Source: AP-15 sp036500965
Lineage (GTDB): Bacteria > Pseudomonadota > Alphaproteobacteria > ATCC43930 > CGMCC-115725
Assembly: GCA_036500965.1 (NCBI GenBank)
Contig: DASYBC010000057.1
Coordinates: 1 to 64,000 of the forward strand
Direction: 5' to 3'
DNA length: 64,000 nucleotides
The notes under the pieces are model-generated. The model saw only the letters and a list, made by a program, of their open reading frames with translations, was not told the DNA's origin and searched no databases. The position numbers and the translations under genes were made by a program. This document shows positions 8,867 to 18,213 of this stretch, one piece after another; position 1 is the stretch's first letter, and the number at the start of each line of letters is the position of its first letter.

Positions 8867-9395
8867 CGCAGCTTAGCGGCGCCGAGGTTCGCTGACCGGC
8901 CGCTGCGCCGTCGCGCGGCGACGGGCTCGGCGCGGGCTCGCACCGGCGACACCGACATCCGCTCGCCGCTGTAATTGGCTCGGCCTCTCCGCTGCGATCG
9001 CGCCCGAACCATGTTCCCCGTCACCTGAGAGCCTCCGCCGAGTGTGTCGGCTGGAATCGAACGCGGCCCGGATAGCCATGCTGCGCGCCACGGCGAATGC
9101 CCGGCGCCAAGGCTGATCGGCGCCGCAGGCCGGGCGCTCTCGCGCAAGCGGATAGCTCGAATCACACGCGTTTCACGGCATTTTGACGCCGCTCGGGCGG
9201 CCGACGATTTTTTCAAAACCTCTGCTTTGCAATATGTTGAAAACGATTGTGGTAATTAGGACACGCTGGGGCGAAAACGCCACGACAGGCACCCAGCACG
9301 CTTGATCGCAACCGACCTTCCAATATCATCGCGCGAGACACGAACGGGTTTTCTCGTCCGGCTAAGCGCAACTTTTGATTTTCCCGGGGGAAGCA
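8867..9395. other. Intergenic region upstream of the porin gene
   Basis: 529 bp with no convincing gene on either strand. The first half is GC-rich and featureless. From about 9205 the DNA becomes AT-richer, as expected for a promoter region, and leads into the porin gene. Confidence 0.5.
9302..9329 (+). promoter_or_regulatory. Possible porin promoter
   Basis: TTGATC (9302-9307) and TATCAT (9324-9329) are spaced by 16 bp, placing a start near 9336 and a 60-base leader before the porin ATG. Only the match to the sigma-70 consensus supports it. Confidence 0.3.
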
Positions 9396-11036
9396 ATGAC
9401 CAAAAAGCGGAGCATCGGCAGCGTGGCGGCGATCGGCGGGGCGACCGCGACGGCCGTGCTGCTGGCGGGTCTTCCTGCCGCGCGCGCGGACGAGCTGTCC
9501 GATTTGCGCGCGAACCAGCAGCTGCTCGAGCAGCGCATCGACCAGCTGGCGCAGGCGCAGGCCCAAGAAACGCCAGCCGGGCCCAGGCCGTCCGCCAGCG
9601 GCGCCTATGGGGCGCCGGCGATGCCGGGCGCGACTATGGTCGGCGGCAGCTTTCCGCGCTCGTTTCTGATCCCAGGCACCGACACCTCGATCCGGGTCGG
9701 CGGGTTCATCGACGAGACGCTTGACTATTTCATCCAGAACGGCCCGCCGAATGGGGTCCAGACGACGACGATCGGGGTCAACGGCAATTTGTTGACGATG
9801 CCGCTCGACGTTCACGGGCAGACCGTTCCCGGATACCCGAGCGCCCACAATTTGGTGCCGGTGCAGACCGGGCATTCGCGCGGCAACGGCATTTTCTCGC
9901 AGAGCCCGCGTGAATCACGGCTCAACGTCGAAACCCGCACGCCGACTGCCTATGGCGAGGCGCGGACCTTTGTCGAATTCGACTTTGCCGGGACCAACGG
10001 CTTCAGCTCAACCGCAAGCGGCCAGACGGCGGTCTCGGACAATCTGGTCCCGCGCTTGCGCTATGCCTACGGCACATTGGGCGGCTTCCTTGCCGGGCAG
10101 GCGAATTCGAACTTCTCCGACGCCGACGCCAACCCCGAGACCCTCGATTTCGGCGGCCCCGTCGGCGAAGCCGGCGTGGTCCGCATCCCGCAGGTCCGCT
10201 ACACCTATACCGGCCCCTATGGCAGCGCCTGGTCGGCCTCGATCGAGGCGCCGGAAACCGACGTGCTGACTCCGGCCGGCAAGGTGTCGTCGGACGGCAG
10301 CTCCCAAGTTTCAAATGCAACCAGCGGCGGCAACGTCTTTGCCAGCAATGGCGGCAGCGGGTTCTGCTGGGCCAATGGCGTCGCGCTCACCAACACCACC
10401 GGGTGCACCCTGTCCGGCGACCCGGCGCTCAGCAAGGCGCCCGACATCACCTTTGCCTCGTACTGGGCGCAGCCCTGGGGGCATACCGACTTCAGGCTGG
10501 TCGGCCGCGATCTGACGATCAATGACGGCAAATACGTCGACCACAGCTTTTTCGGCTATGGCGGCGGCTTGTCCGGCGATGTCAAGCCCGGCTGGTTCGG
10601 CTGGGGCAAGGACGATTTCCAGTGGCAAGTCACCGCTGGCAGCGGCATCGGCCGTTATCTTAACGACAGTAGCGACGCCGGGCTCGCGACCAACTATCTG
10701 GTGACCCCGACCAGCGTTGCCGCCGCCGGCAATGTGATCATCAAGCCGATTTTCGAGGTGGGCGGCACGGTCGGCTACCAGCATTGGTGGCTGCCCAACC
10801 TGCGCTCGAACGTGGCCTACGGCTATGCGCAATACTCGGTGCCCTCGCAGCTGGTCGGGCCGGTCGAATCGACGGTTGCCAATAAGCAGCTGCAGACCGC
10901 GCATGTGAACCTGATCTGGAGCCCGGTCGCATTCATCGACACCGGCCTCGAATATATGTGGGGCCAGCGCGAGGTCGTGGCCAATATCCGCGGCACCGAG
11001 CAGGTCCTGATCGGCAAGTTCCGCGTCAAGTTCTAG
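9396..11036 (+). CDS. DcaP-like outer-membrane porin
   Basis: 546 residues from the ATG at 9396, which follows a GGGGGAAG ribosome site. A signal peptide of about 37 residues ends at AARA-DELSD. A short coiled-coil stretch (LRANQQLLEQRIDQLAQAQ) is followed by TDTSIRVGGFIDETLDYF, the opening strand of DcaP-type trimeric porins. The rest alternates amphipathic strands and Gly/Ser loops and ends with Phe (KFRVKF), the C-terminal signal for outer-membrane insertion. It should form a diffusion channel; the preferred solute is unknown. The gene is monocistronic. Confidence 0.8.
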   Translation: MTKKRSIGSVAAIGGATATAVLLAGLPAARADELSDLRANQQLLEQRIDQLAQAQAQETPAGPRPSASGAYGAPAMPGATMVGGSFPRSFLIPGTDTSIRVGGFIDETLDYFIQNGPPNGVQTTTIGVNGNLLTMPLDVHGQTVPGYPSAHNLVPVQTGHSRGNGIFSQSPRESRLNVETRTPTAYGEARTFVEFDFAGTNGFSSTASGQTAVSDNLVPRLRYAYGTLGGFLAGQANSNFSDADANPETLDFGGPVGEAGVVRIPQVRYTYTGPYGSAWSASIEAPETDVLTPAGKVSSDGSSQVSNATSGGNVFASNGGSGFCWANGVALTNTTGCTLSGDPALSKAPDITFASYWAQPWGHTDFRLVGRDLTINDGKYVDHSFFGYGGGLSGDVKPGWFGWGKDDFQWQVTAGSGIGRYLNDSSDAGLATNYLVTPTSVAAAGNVIIKPIFEVGGTVGYQHWWLPNLRSNVAYGYAQYSVPSQLVGPVESTVANKQLQTAHVNLIWSPVAFIDTGLEYMWGQREVVANIRGTEQVLIGKFRVKF

Positions 11037-11063
11037 TCGTACGAATTCAACACTTAGTACCCA

Positions 11064-11164
11064 CCCGTTTTCGTCATGCCGGCGAAAGCGGGCACCCCAG
11101 GGCGGCCATTACCGCGTCGCTCGCGGCTCTAGATCCCCGCCTTCGCAGGGGCGACGAGAACGGG
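11064..11164. repeat. Dispersed imperfect inverted repeat (REP-like)
   Basis: The left arm from 11064 reads CCCGTTTTCGTCATGCC and the right arm ends GGCGACGAGAACGGG at 11164, so the element folds into one long imperfect hairpin. The same kind of sequence is scattered between genes in many proteobacterial genomes. It lies 27 bp after the porin stop codon. Confidence 0.65.
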
Positions 11165-11229
11165 AAGTGCCAGAACCATCCGTCCGCTTTTTACTACTAA
11201 CAACAGACAATCAACTGCCACCCCTGCGA

Positions 11230-11258
11230 CCCGCCGGCTCTGCCGGCGGGATTTTCTT
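11230..11258 (+). terminator. Rho-independent terminator
   Basis: A 9-bp GC stem (CCCGCCGGC at 11230-11238 and GCCGGCGGG at 11242-11250) with loop TCT is followed by ATTTTCTT. It would stop transcription from the porin gene before the gamma-glutamyltransferase gene. Confidence 0.7.
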
Positions 11259-11477
11259 CGCACCGGGGCCGAGGCGCCAGCCGGCCTGACAGATGGGCGT
11301 CGCGCGGATCGGGATAGGATCGGCGCTATTGGGAGGGTTGCCTCAAGGCCGCGTCTGTGGCGAAAGTGGTCGGCGGCCGGATTCGGTTTCGAGAATGGCC
11401 GACAACAGAGTGGTGGCACGCCAATGATTCTTGGCCGGACGCCAACCCGCCGGCCCTCGTGCGCGCCGGCTTCAAGA

Positions 11478-13187
11478 ATGCGCGCCGAGCCGGAGCGGCG
11501 GAGCCACGGCTGCCGAGCCGCTCGCATCGCAGCGTTCTTGGCGGCGCTGGCCGTGGCGATCCTCGCCGGAAAAGCCGCAGCGGCGCGGCAGGTGGTCGAA
11601 GCCGAGCACGGCATGGTCGTGACCTCGCAGCACCTCGCTTCCGCGGTCGGCGCCGGCATCCTCGCGGCCGGCGGCAACGCGATCGACGCGGCGGTGGCGG
11701 TCGGCTATGCGCTCGCTGTCGTCGAGCCGTGCTGCGGCAACATCGGCGGTGGCGGGTTCATGACCGTCCACCTCGCCGATGGGCGCGAGACCTTTATCAA
11801 CTTTCGCGAGACCGCTCCGAGGGCGGCGACCGCCGGCATGTATCTCGACCGTGCCGGCAAGCCAATCCCCGGGGCCAGCCGCGATGGCTGGCGCGCGATC
11901 GGCGTGCCGGGAACGGTGATGGGGCTCGACCGGGCGCTGCGCGAATATGGCAGCCTGCCGCGCGCGGCGGTAATGGCGCCGGCGATCGCGCTGGCGCGGG
12001 ACGGCTTTGTGCTGAGCCGGGAAGACGCGGCGCTGCTCGACGCCAAGGCCGGGCGCTTCGCCCAAGATCCAGCCGCGGCTAAGATTTTCCTGCGGCCCGA
12101 AGGCGGCCATTGGCAGGCGGGCGATCGGCTCGTGCAGAAGGATTTGGCGGGGACGCTCGCGGCAATCGCGCAGAACGGGCCGGACGCTTTTTACCGAGGC
12201 CGCATCCCGGCCGCGGTGGGCAGGGCGAGCCGAGCCGATGGCGGCATTCTGACCGCGCAGGACTTTGCCAATTACACGGCAACCGAGGGGCCGCCGCTGT
12301 CGTGCTCGTATCGGGGTTACACGATTGCGTCGGCCCCGCCGCCGAGCTCGGGCGGAGCGACGCTCTGCGAAATCCTCGATATTCTCGAAGGCTACGACAT
12401 GAAGGCGCTGGGCTCTCGCTCTCCCCGCTCGGTCGCGCTGATGGTCGCCGCGATGGGCCGCGGTTATGCGGACCGCAACCGCGATCTCGGCGACCCGGAT
12501 TTTGTCGCGAACCCGCTCGATCGGCTGCTGTCCAAGGGCTATGCGGCCGGCGCCCGGGCGGCGATCGCAGCGGGCGGAGCGGCTCCGGCGGCAGCGCCCG
12601 CCGCACCGCACGAGCAGGCGGAGACCACAAGCTTCTCGGTGGTCGATGGCGAAGGCAACGCGGTCGCCACGACCTACACGATCAACGGCTATTTCGGCGC
12701 TGCGGTGATCGCTCCCGGCACCCTCAACAACGAGATGGACGATTTTGCCGTCAAGCCCGGCGCCCCAAACCTGTACGGGCTCGTGCAAGGCGAAGCCAAC
12801 GCGATCGCGCCGGGGAAACGGCCGTTGTCATCGATGGCGCCGAGCCTGGTCGAGAAGAACGGCCGGGTGTTCCTCGTCCTCGGCAGCCCCGGCGGCGCGC
12901 GGATCATCACGATCGTGCTCGAAACCATCATGAACGTGATCGATTACGGCATGGCCCCGCAGCAAGCGGTCGATGCCCCGCGGCTTCATTTTCAGGGCTT
13001 GCCGGAAAAAGTGTTCTATGAGCATTCCGGCCTTTCGCCCGATACGGTCGCGACGCTCGAGCATATCGGCTACAAGCTGGTCGCGCAGCCACCATGGGGG
13101 GCGACCGAGCTGATCGAGATTTTGCCTGGCCGGCTCTGGGGCGCCAGCGACAGCCGCCGGCCCGACGGCGCCGCGGTCGGGTATTGA
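11478..13187 (+). CDS. ggt: Gamma-glutamyltransferase
   Basis: 569 residues from the ATG at 11478; the frame is also open to an ATG at 11424. The N-terminal hydrophobic stretch AFLAALAVAILAG is a signal peptide, so the enzyme acts in the periplasm, cleaving or transferring the gamma-glutamyl group of glutathione and related peptides. It is made as one chain that self-cleaves before the nucleophile Thr383 in ETTSFSVVD. The large-subunit motif CCGNIGGGGFM (about 85-95) and the small-subunit motif KRPLSSMAPS are present. No partner gene is obvious nearby. Confidence 0.9.
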   Translation: MRAEPERRSHGCRAARIAAFLAALAVAILAGKAAAARQVVEAEHGMVVTSQHLASAVGAGILAAGGNAIDAAVAVGYALAVVEPCCGNIGGGGFMTVHLADGRETFINFRETAPRAATAGMYLDRAGKPIPGASRDGWRAIGVPGTVMGLDRALREYGSLPRAAVMAPAIALARDGFVLSREDAALLDAKAGRFAQDPAAAKIFLRPEGGHWQAGDRLVQKDLAGTLAAIAQNGPDAFYRGRIPAAVGRASRADGGILTAQDFANYTATEGPPLSCSYRGYTIASAPPPSSGGATLCEILDILEGYDMKALGSRSPRSVALMVAAMGRGYADRNRDLGDPDFVANPLDRLLSKGYAAGARAAIAAGGAAPAAAPAAPHEQAETTSFSVVDGEGNAVATTYTINGYFGAAVIAPGTLNNEMDDFAVKPGAPNLYGLVQGEANAIAPGKRPLSSMAPSLVEKNGRVFLVLGSPGGARIITIVLETIMNVIDYGMAPQQAVDAPRLHFQGLPEKVFYEHSGLSPDTVATLEHIGYKLVAQPPWGATELIEILPGRLWGASDSRRPDGAAVGY

Positions 13188-13248
13188 GTCGGGTACCGTC
13201 GCCAATCATCCAACGGCGCGCGCCCCACAATCTTACACGGAGCGATGA

Positions 13249-13422
13249 ATGCTGAAGCTGGCACTGTTTTTTCTGATCGTCTCGATTATCGCGGGGTTGT
13301 TTGGATTCACCGGGATCTCCGCGGCAGCGGCCGGGATCGCCAAGATCCTGTTTGTCATCTTTATCGTTATCTTCCTGGTGCTGCTGATCATCGGGCTGGT
13401 CATCGGCTCGACCTTGTTTTAG
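13249..13422 (+). CDS. DUF1328 family small membrane protein
   Basis: 57 residues. GGAG lies 6 bases before the ATG. The whole protein is two membrane segments: FFLIVSIIAGLFGFTGI and ILFVIFIVIFLVLLIIGLVIG, joined by SAAAAGIAK. Length and the GFTG-I-AAA-AGIAKILF pattern match the DUF1328 (YtjA) family of stress-associated inner-membrane peptides, whose role is unknown. It stands between the gamma-glutamyltransferase and aminotransferase genes on the same strand. Confidence 0.8.
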   Translation: MLKLALFFLIVSIIAGLFGFTGISAAAAGIAKILFVIFIVIFLVLLIIGLVIGSTLF

Positions 13423-13453
13423 CGGCGCCTGCGTTTCGCTAGGCTGACGCTGC

Positions 13454-14647
13454 ATGAGATTTTCGCCGCGGGTCGATCGGATCGCCGGCAGCGGAGCCGG
13501 GGCTTGGAGCATTTCCCGGGAGGCGGCGCTGCGGCGCGAGCGGGGCTATGACGTGATCTCGCTGACCGTCGGCGATCCCGACCAGGCGGCACCGGCGCCG
13601 GTTCTCGCGGCAACGATTGATGCGCTGCGCCGGGGCCGTACCGGCTACGCCCCGATCGTCGGGCTGCCGCAGCTGCGCGAGGCGATCGCCGCGCGTCAGG
13701 CGCGCCGCACCCGCCGGCCTTGCGCCGCCGACAACGTCACTGTGACGCCTGGCGCCCAAGGCGGCCTGTTCTGCGCGCTGCAATGCCTCGCCGGGCCCGG
13801 CGACGAGGTCATCGTGCCCGAGCCGGTCTATGCCACCTACGAGGGTGTGATCGGGGCAAGCGGGGCGCGCATCGTCGCCGTGCCGCTGCGCGCGGAGCAC
13901 GGCTTTCACCCTGATCTCGATGCGATCGCTGCCGCGGTGACGCCGCGCACCCGCGTTCTTTGGATCAACAGCCCGCACAATCCGACCGGTGCGGTATTCA
14001 CCAGCGACGAGGTCGCCGGCGTCGCCGCGCTGTGCCGGGGGTGCGATCTGTGGCTGGTGTCCGACGAGGTTTACGAGGACCTCGCCTTTGCCCGGCCGCA
14101 TGTCAGCCCCTGGTCGCTGCCCGATATGGCCGAGCGCACGGTGGTGGTGTCGAGCCTATCGAAGTCGCACGCGATGCCGGGGTTTCGCTTTGGCTGGGTC
14201 ATTGGTCCGCCGGCGCTGTCGCGGCATTTGTTCAATCTGCTGCTGTGCATGTGCTATGGCAGCCCCGGCTTTATCCAGGAGGGCGCGCTGGCCGCGCTCG
14301 GCGCCGAGCTGCCCGATGTGGCGGCGCTGCGCGGGGACTATCGCCGCCGCGCCGGATTGCTGTCGGAGATGCTGGCTGCGGCGTCCAACTGCCGGGTAGT
14401 GCGGCCCGAAGGCGGCATGTTTGTGCTGCTCGATGTCCGCGGCACCGGGCTCGGTTCGGCGGATTTCGCTCAACAGCTGCTGACCCGTGAGAATGTCGCG
14501 ATCCTCCCTTGCGACGGGTTTGGGCCGAGCGCTGCCGGTCATCTGCGCATCGCGCTGAGCGCTCCCGACCCGAGGCTCCTGGAAGCCGGGCGGCGCATCG
14601 TGCGGTTTGCCGCAGGACTCGCCGAGGAAAGCGGCTCTGCGGAATGA
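13454..14647 (+). CDS. Class I/II aminotransferase, arginine:pyruvate transaminase-like
   Basis: 397 residues of a fold-type I PLP enzyme. Landmarks are SLTVGDPD near the N-terminus, the NSPHNPTGA loop (about 174-182), SDEVYEDL (about 204), the PLP lysine in SSLSKSHAMPGFRFGW (about 237) and a carboxylate-binding Arg in GHLRIAL near the end. The overall pattern, including LCMCYGSPGFIQ and GGMFVLLDVR, is close to AruH, which transfers the amino group of arginine to pyruvate. No other arginine-degradation gene is adjacent, so the substrate is a guess. It ends exactly where the convergent membrane-protein gene ends. Confidence 0.8.
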   Translation: MRFSPRVDRIAGSGAGAWSISREAALRRERGYDVISLTVGDPDQAAPAPVLAATIDALRRGRTGYAPIVGLPQLREAIAARQARRTRRPCAADNVTVTPGAQGGLFCALQCLAGPGDEVIVPEPVYATYEGVIGASGARIVAVPLRAEHGFHPDLDAIAAAVTPRTRVLWINSPHNPTGAVFTSDEVAGVAALCRGCDLWLVSDEVYEDLAFARPHVSPWSLPDMAERTVVVSSLSKSHAMPGFRFGWVIGPPALSRHLFNLLLCMCYGSPGFIQEGALAALGAELPDVAALRGDYRRRAGLLSEMLAAASNCRVVRPEGGMFVLLDVRGTGLGSADFAQQLLTRENVAILPCDGFGPSAAGHLRIALSAPDPRLLEAGRRIVRFAAGLAEESGSAE

Positions 14648-15361
14648 TCAGCCCATCGGTGTCGGCGCCACCTGATGCGGTTCCCCTTTGGGCGGTATGA
14701 GGCGGCCGGGGTTGGCGCGCCAGTCGCGCCACAACTCTTCGAGGTAGGGCAGCATCTCGAAGACTGCGATCGCAGAGAGGTCGGCGGCGACATAAGCCGT
14801 CGGCAGGGGCTCGTGCTTCAGCCGGATTGACGGGTCGGGGTCCTGCGCCAAGCCAAGCAGCGCCCGCAGCGCCGGCCAATGCAGCACCGAGATAAACGCC
14901 GCCGCCATTAGGGGCAGCATTTCGAGAAAGCTGTGGATGTGCTGCTCGATTGGCGTCACCTCGCGGCGGGTCACCGCATAGCTCACATCCCAGAGCGCGG
15001 TCCACTCGTGGACAAAAAATGATGCAATCATCAGCGCCAGCACCGGCGCGTTGATCTCGAGAAACAGCCCGGCCAGCACCGGCGTCCCCATCTCGACCAG
15101 CATCAACAGGTGGATCAAAGTCTCCTTGGCGCCGGTGGTCGTCTCGATGTGGCTCGTGCGATGACATGTCCAATCGGCGATGCCGGCGCCGAGCCAAAGC
15201 GGTATGATGAAATGCAACAGGAGACGGCGGGTCACCGCGCGCGTCTCCCGTTCCGACAAGCGAGCCCTCCCCGGCAGCGCCGGTGCCGGGCGTCGCAGCA
15301 TCGCCCGCGCGCCCAGCGCCAGCGCGATGATCGAGGCCGAACCGAACAGCAATGCTTTCAC
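14648..15361 (-). CDS. Polytopic membrane protein with conserved-looking histidines, function unknown
   Basis: 237 residues with about five membrane segments. Histidines and acidic residues cluster in or beside the membrane helices: DWTCHRTSHIE, LIHLLMLVE, FFVHEW and IEQHIHSFLEM. This spacing suggests metal or haem binding, but I do not recognise the family. It converges on the aminotransferase gene with no gap. The manganese catalase gene lies 95 bp upstream on the same strand, so they could share a transcript. Confidence 0.65.
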   Translation of the reverse strand: MKALLFGSASIIALALGARAMLRRPAPALPGRARLSERETRAVTRRLLLHFIIPLWLGAGIADWTCHRTSHIETTTGAKETLIHLLMLVEMGTPVLAGLFLEINAPVLALMIASFFVHEWTALWDVSYAVTRREVTPIEQHIHSFLEMLPLMAAAFISVLHWPALRALLGLAQDPDPSIRLKHEPLPTAYVAADLSAIAVFEMLPYLEELWRDWRANPGRLIPPKGEPHQVAPTPMG

Positions 15362-15456
15362 CGGCAGCTCCGGTTTGGGACGACGAGGCCGATGAAAAAT
15401 CCGGGCGCGGCGGGTCGAGAAAGACCCGCCGCGCCCGGGCCGGTCGTGCGAGCCCG

Positions 15457-16212
15457 CTATTCGGCGGCGCGCGCAGGACGGTGCTCGTCGCTCGGGTTCT
15501 TCACCTCCTGCGGTGCTGCGCCATGGGGCGCCGGGTCATCGACATATTTGAAGCTCGGCTCCCGGTTCCAAGGGCCGCGGCCGTCGAGCGCGCCGTCCTT
15601 CGACAAATTAAAGTAGAGATCGACGGTCTCGTCCGGCCGCACATAGCCGAAGTTCGGGTCGCTCAGCTTGCCCAGCGAGTCGAGCGCCTTCATAAACATC
15701 TGGGTGTGCGAGATCTCGCGGGTCAGCAGGAAGGTCAGCGCCTTCTTGCTGCCCTCGTCCGGCGACAGCTTGATCAACGCCTCGTAAGTCTGCCGGGCGC
15801 CGGCCTCGGCGGCGACGTCGGCGCGCAGATCGCGGACCACATTGCCACCCTCATTGACATAAGCGGAGGTCCAAGCCTGGCCCTGGCTGTCGACCAGGTG
15901 AGGCCCCATGCCGCGCACCGCGAAGAGGGTGCTCTTATAGGCCGCGTCCTGGGCGTTGGCCGCGGCCTTTTCGGTATGCTGCTCGATCATCCGGCCGACC
16001 ATCTCAAGATGGCTGAACTCTTCGAGCGCGATGTCCTGCAGCATGTCGCGGATCGCTCGGTCCTCGACATGAAACGACTGGGTCCAGTAGGTCAGCGCCG
16101 CCGAGAGCTCGCCGGTCGCGCCGCCAAACTGCTCGAGCAGCATTTGCGCGAAACGCGGATCGGCGCCGTCGATCTTGATGTCGTACATCAGTTGCTTGCG
16201 GTGAAAGAACAT
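15457..16212 (-). CDS. Manganese catalase
   Basis: 251 residues from the ATG at 16212, which has a GGGGAT ribosome site; a longer in-frame start at 16278 adds a non-conserved tail. The ferritin-like four-helix bundle shows the dimanganese ligands: Glu35, the E-x-x-H pair in LEEFSHLEM (Glu65, His68), a Glu in VAAEAGARQTYE and the E-x-x-H pair in TREISHTQMF (about 166-169). The enzyme destroys hydrogen peroxide in the cytosol without haem. The C-terminal 40 residues are polar and extended, as in family members that swap tails between subunits. Confidence 0.9.
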   Translation of the reverse strand: MFFHRKQLMYDIKIDGADPRFAQMLLEQFGGATGELSAALTYWTQSFHVEDRAIRDMLQDIALEEFSHLEMVGRMIEQHTEKAAANAQDAAYKSTLFAVRGMGPHLVDSQGQAWTSAYVNEGGNVVRDLRADVAAEAGARQTYEALIKLSPDEGSKKALTFLLTREISHTQMFMKALDSLGKLSDPNFGYVRPDETVDLYFNLSKDGALDGRGPWNREPSFKYVDDPAPHGAAPQEVKNPSDEHRPARAAE

Positions 16213-16411
16213 CGGGCATCCCCATGGCTGAGAAGGCGCTCGCCCAGGCGTTTCCCGAGCGAGGCTTAGCTGCGCCAACGGGCAGGCTGCGGTGAGGTTC
16301 CGCTTTCACGGGCAAGGGTCGCCCGTGCTGTAGCAATGCGCGCTGCGGGCGAGGCGCGGGTGACGCAATCAGGAACCGCGCCGCGCGATCGGGCCGCTTC
16401 GCCAAGGCGGG

Positions 16412-17425
16412 TCACGCCTTTTTTCGACGCTTGGCCTCGGAACTGGCTGCGGCCCGGGCCGGCTGGGCCGACTTGGCGCGGCCACCCGCTACCGGCAGCA
16501 GCAGGCTCGGCTGGGTGCGTGACCGCTGCGCGCCGCGCGGGGATTTGCGGCCCTTCGCCGCCCGCGTCCGGGTCTCTGCGCCCCCTGCCTCTGCGCCGCC
16601 CGCTATGGCGCCGGCACTGCGCGACGCCGGGCGCGCGGCGCCTGCGCTCTCCTCGTCGAGGCTGCGCTTCAGCGCGTCCATCAGATTGATGACCTGGGCC
16701 GGTTTGCGCTCCGTCGGCCGCTCCGGCAGCTTGCCGGCGAGCTTCTGCTCGATCAGCGCGCGCAGCGCCTGCTGGTAATGGTCAACAAACGCATCGGGCT
16801 CGAACCGGCGGGTCCGGCGGGCGATGATCTGCTCCATGATCGCCAGCTCGTCGGGATCGATCGGCTCATCGCCGATCCCCGCGAAAAACGGTTCGGCGGG
16901 ACGGACCTCGTCGGCAAAGCGCAAGGTGCTGACCAGGAGACCCTCGCCCTCGGGGCGGATCGCCACTGCCCGCTCGCGTTGGTTGATCACCACCTGGCCA
17001 ACCGCAACCGTCTCGGTCCGGCGCAGCGCCTCGCGGAGAACGCGGTAGCCGGCCTCGGCCAGGCTGCCGTCGGGCACGAGATAATAGGGATCGGCGACAT
17101 GGACCGGGTCGAGGCTGTCCGCCGCGACGAATTGGCCGATGTCGATCGTGTCGGTGGTGTCGAGCCGCAGCTTTTCTAGATCGGCCGGCGCCACCGTGAC
17201 GTACCGGCCCCTTTCGTACTCGTAGCCCTTGACGATCTCGCTGCGCTCGACCGGGCCGAGGCCGGGCACCACGGTCTGCGTGCGCACCCGCTCGCCCGAG
17301 GGCTGGTGGATCATATGGAAGTGAATCCGTTCCTTTTCGGTCGCGGCGGCGTAAAGGCGCACCGAGATCGTCACCAGCGAGAGCTTGAGAAATCCGGTCC
17401 AATAGGGCCGGGCGGCGGCCGGCAT
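16412..17425 (-). CDS. ku: Ku protein for non-homologous end joining
   Basis: 337 residues. The Ku core (about residues 8-255) opens with PYWTGFLKLSLVTISVRLY and contains YEYERGRYVTVAPADLEKL, typical of bacterial Ku. The core binds double-strand DNA ends and recruits the ligase LigD. The C-terminal 80 residues are rich in Ala, Arg, Lys and Ser, a basic extension common in alphaproteobacterial Ku. No ligD is within the window. The gene is preceded by a short tandem repeat. Confidence 0.93.
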   Translation of the reverse strand: MPAAARPYWTGFLKLSLVTISVRLYAAATEKERIHFHMIHQPSGERVRTQTVVPGLGPVERSEIVKGYEYERGRYVTVAPADLEKLRLDTTDTIDIGQFVAADSLDPVHVADPYYLVPDGSLAEAGYRVLREALRRTETVAVGQVVINQRERAVAIRPEGEGLLVSTLRFADEVRPAEPFFAGIGDEPIDPDELAIMEQIIARRTRRFEPDAFVDHYQQALRALIEQKLAGKLPERPTERKPAQVINLMDALKRSLDEESAGAARPASRSAGAIAGGAEAGGAETRTRAAKGRKSPRGAQRSRTQPSLLLPVAGGRAKSAQPARAAASSEAKRRKKA

Positions 17426-17444
17426 GGTTGCGTCTCCTGCTCGT

Positions 17445-17484
17445 CCCCGACTCTCTCGCCCCCGACTCTCTCGCCCCCGACTCT
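17445..17484. repeat. 15-bp tandem repeat upstream of ku
   Basis: The unit CCCCGACTCTCTCGC occurs at 17445-17459 and 17460-17474 and starts a third time at 17475-17484. It lies in the short leader region before ku and may affect its promoter. Confidence 0.75.
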
Positions 17485-17552
17485 AACGGCGCCTGCGGCT
17501 GCGGTGTTCCGGTTCCAGGCAGGCGACGGCTGCCCGGTCTCGCCGGCAGCCA

Positions 17553-18026
17553 TCACTTGCTGCTATCGAAGATCGGGTAAAGCACCCGGTCTCCGGGATT
17601 GATGCCGAGCCGCGCGGTGGTGCCGCCGTTCAATTCGATGACCGCCCGCACCGGCGCCGCGGCGGCAATCGTCGCGTCCGATTGGGGCACCGCGCGCTGC
17701 ACGATGTTGACGATCAGGCCTTGCTGATCGACGAACAGCATGTCGAGCGGGATTAGGGTGTTGTGCATCCACATCGTTGCCACGGTCGGCACTTTGAAGT
17801 CGAACAGCATGCCGGCGTCGGGCGCCAGGCTGCGGCGGAACATCAGCCCCTGCTCCATTTGCGCCGGCGTCTCGGCGATCTCGACGGTGAAGCGGTGGCG
17901 CCCGCTGGCGCTGACGATCGTCAGCTGTGCGGTGGCAGCCTGCCCGGGTGGCGGCTCGGCCGCGCCGCCGGACCCGGCGGTCGCCAGCAGCAACGCAAGC
18001 AGAAGAACGGCGCGGCGGGTGGACAT
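17553..18026 (-). CDS. Secreted DUF192 family protein
   Basis: 157 residues from the ATG at 18026, the start that places a clean signal peptide (RAVLLLALLLATAGSGGAAE) at the N-terminus. The DUF192 core follows: ETPAQMEQGLMFRR, GMLFDF, MWMHNTLIPLDMLFVD and the closing VIELNGGTTARLGINPGD. This family is widespread and periplasmic, and its biochemical role is unknown. It is divergent from the antiporter gene. Confidence 0.85.
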   Translation of the reverse strand: MSTRRAVLLLALLLATAGSGGAAEPPPGQAATAQLTIVSASGRHRFTVEIAETPAQMEQGLMFRRSLAPDAGMLFDFKVPTVATMWMHNTLIPLDMLFVDQQGLIVNIVQRAVPQSDATIAAAAPVRAVIELNGGTTARLGINPGDRVLYPIFDSSK

Positions 18027-18036
18027 GCGAGGCGAT

Positions 18037-18081
18037 CCTTTAATTTTCCGGCCTTTGATTCCCCGGCCTTTGATCTTCCGG
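18037..18081. repeat. Three-unit 15-bp tandem repeat upstream of the DUF192 gene
   Basis: Three imperfect units, each CCTTT followed by a variable AT-rich core and CCGG, lie at 18037-18051, 18052-18066 and 18067-18081. They sit about 10 bp before the DUF192 start codon and within the divergent promoter region shared with the antiporter. Confidence 0.75.
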
Positions 18082-18213
18082 GTCGGGATTATCGGCTGAC
18101 GAGGCGGCTTGCTGACTAGGGCGCGATGTCGCGACTTTGGCGGCCGCCGGCTCGCCGGCCGCACAGCCTTGTGAGGCAAGGCCGGCAAGGTTAGGGTCCG
18201 AGCCAAGCAGAGC

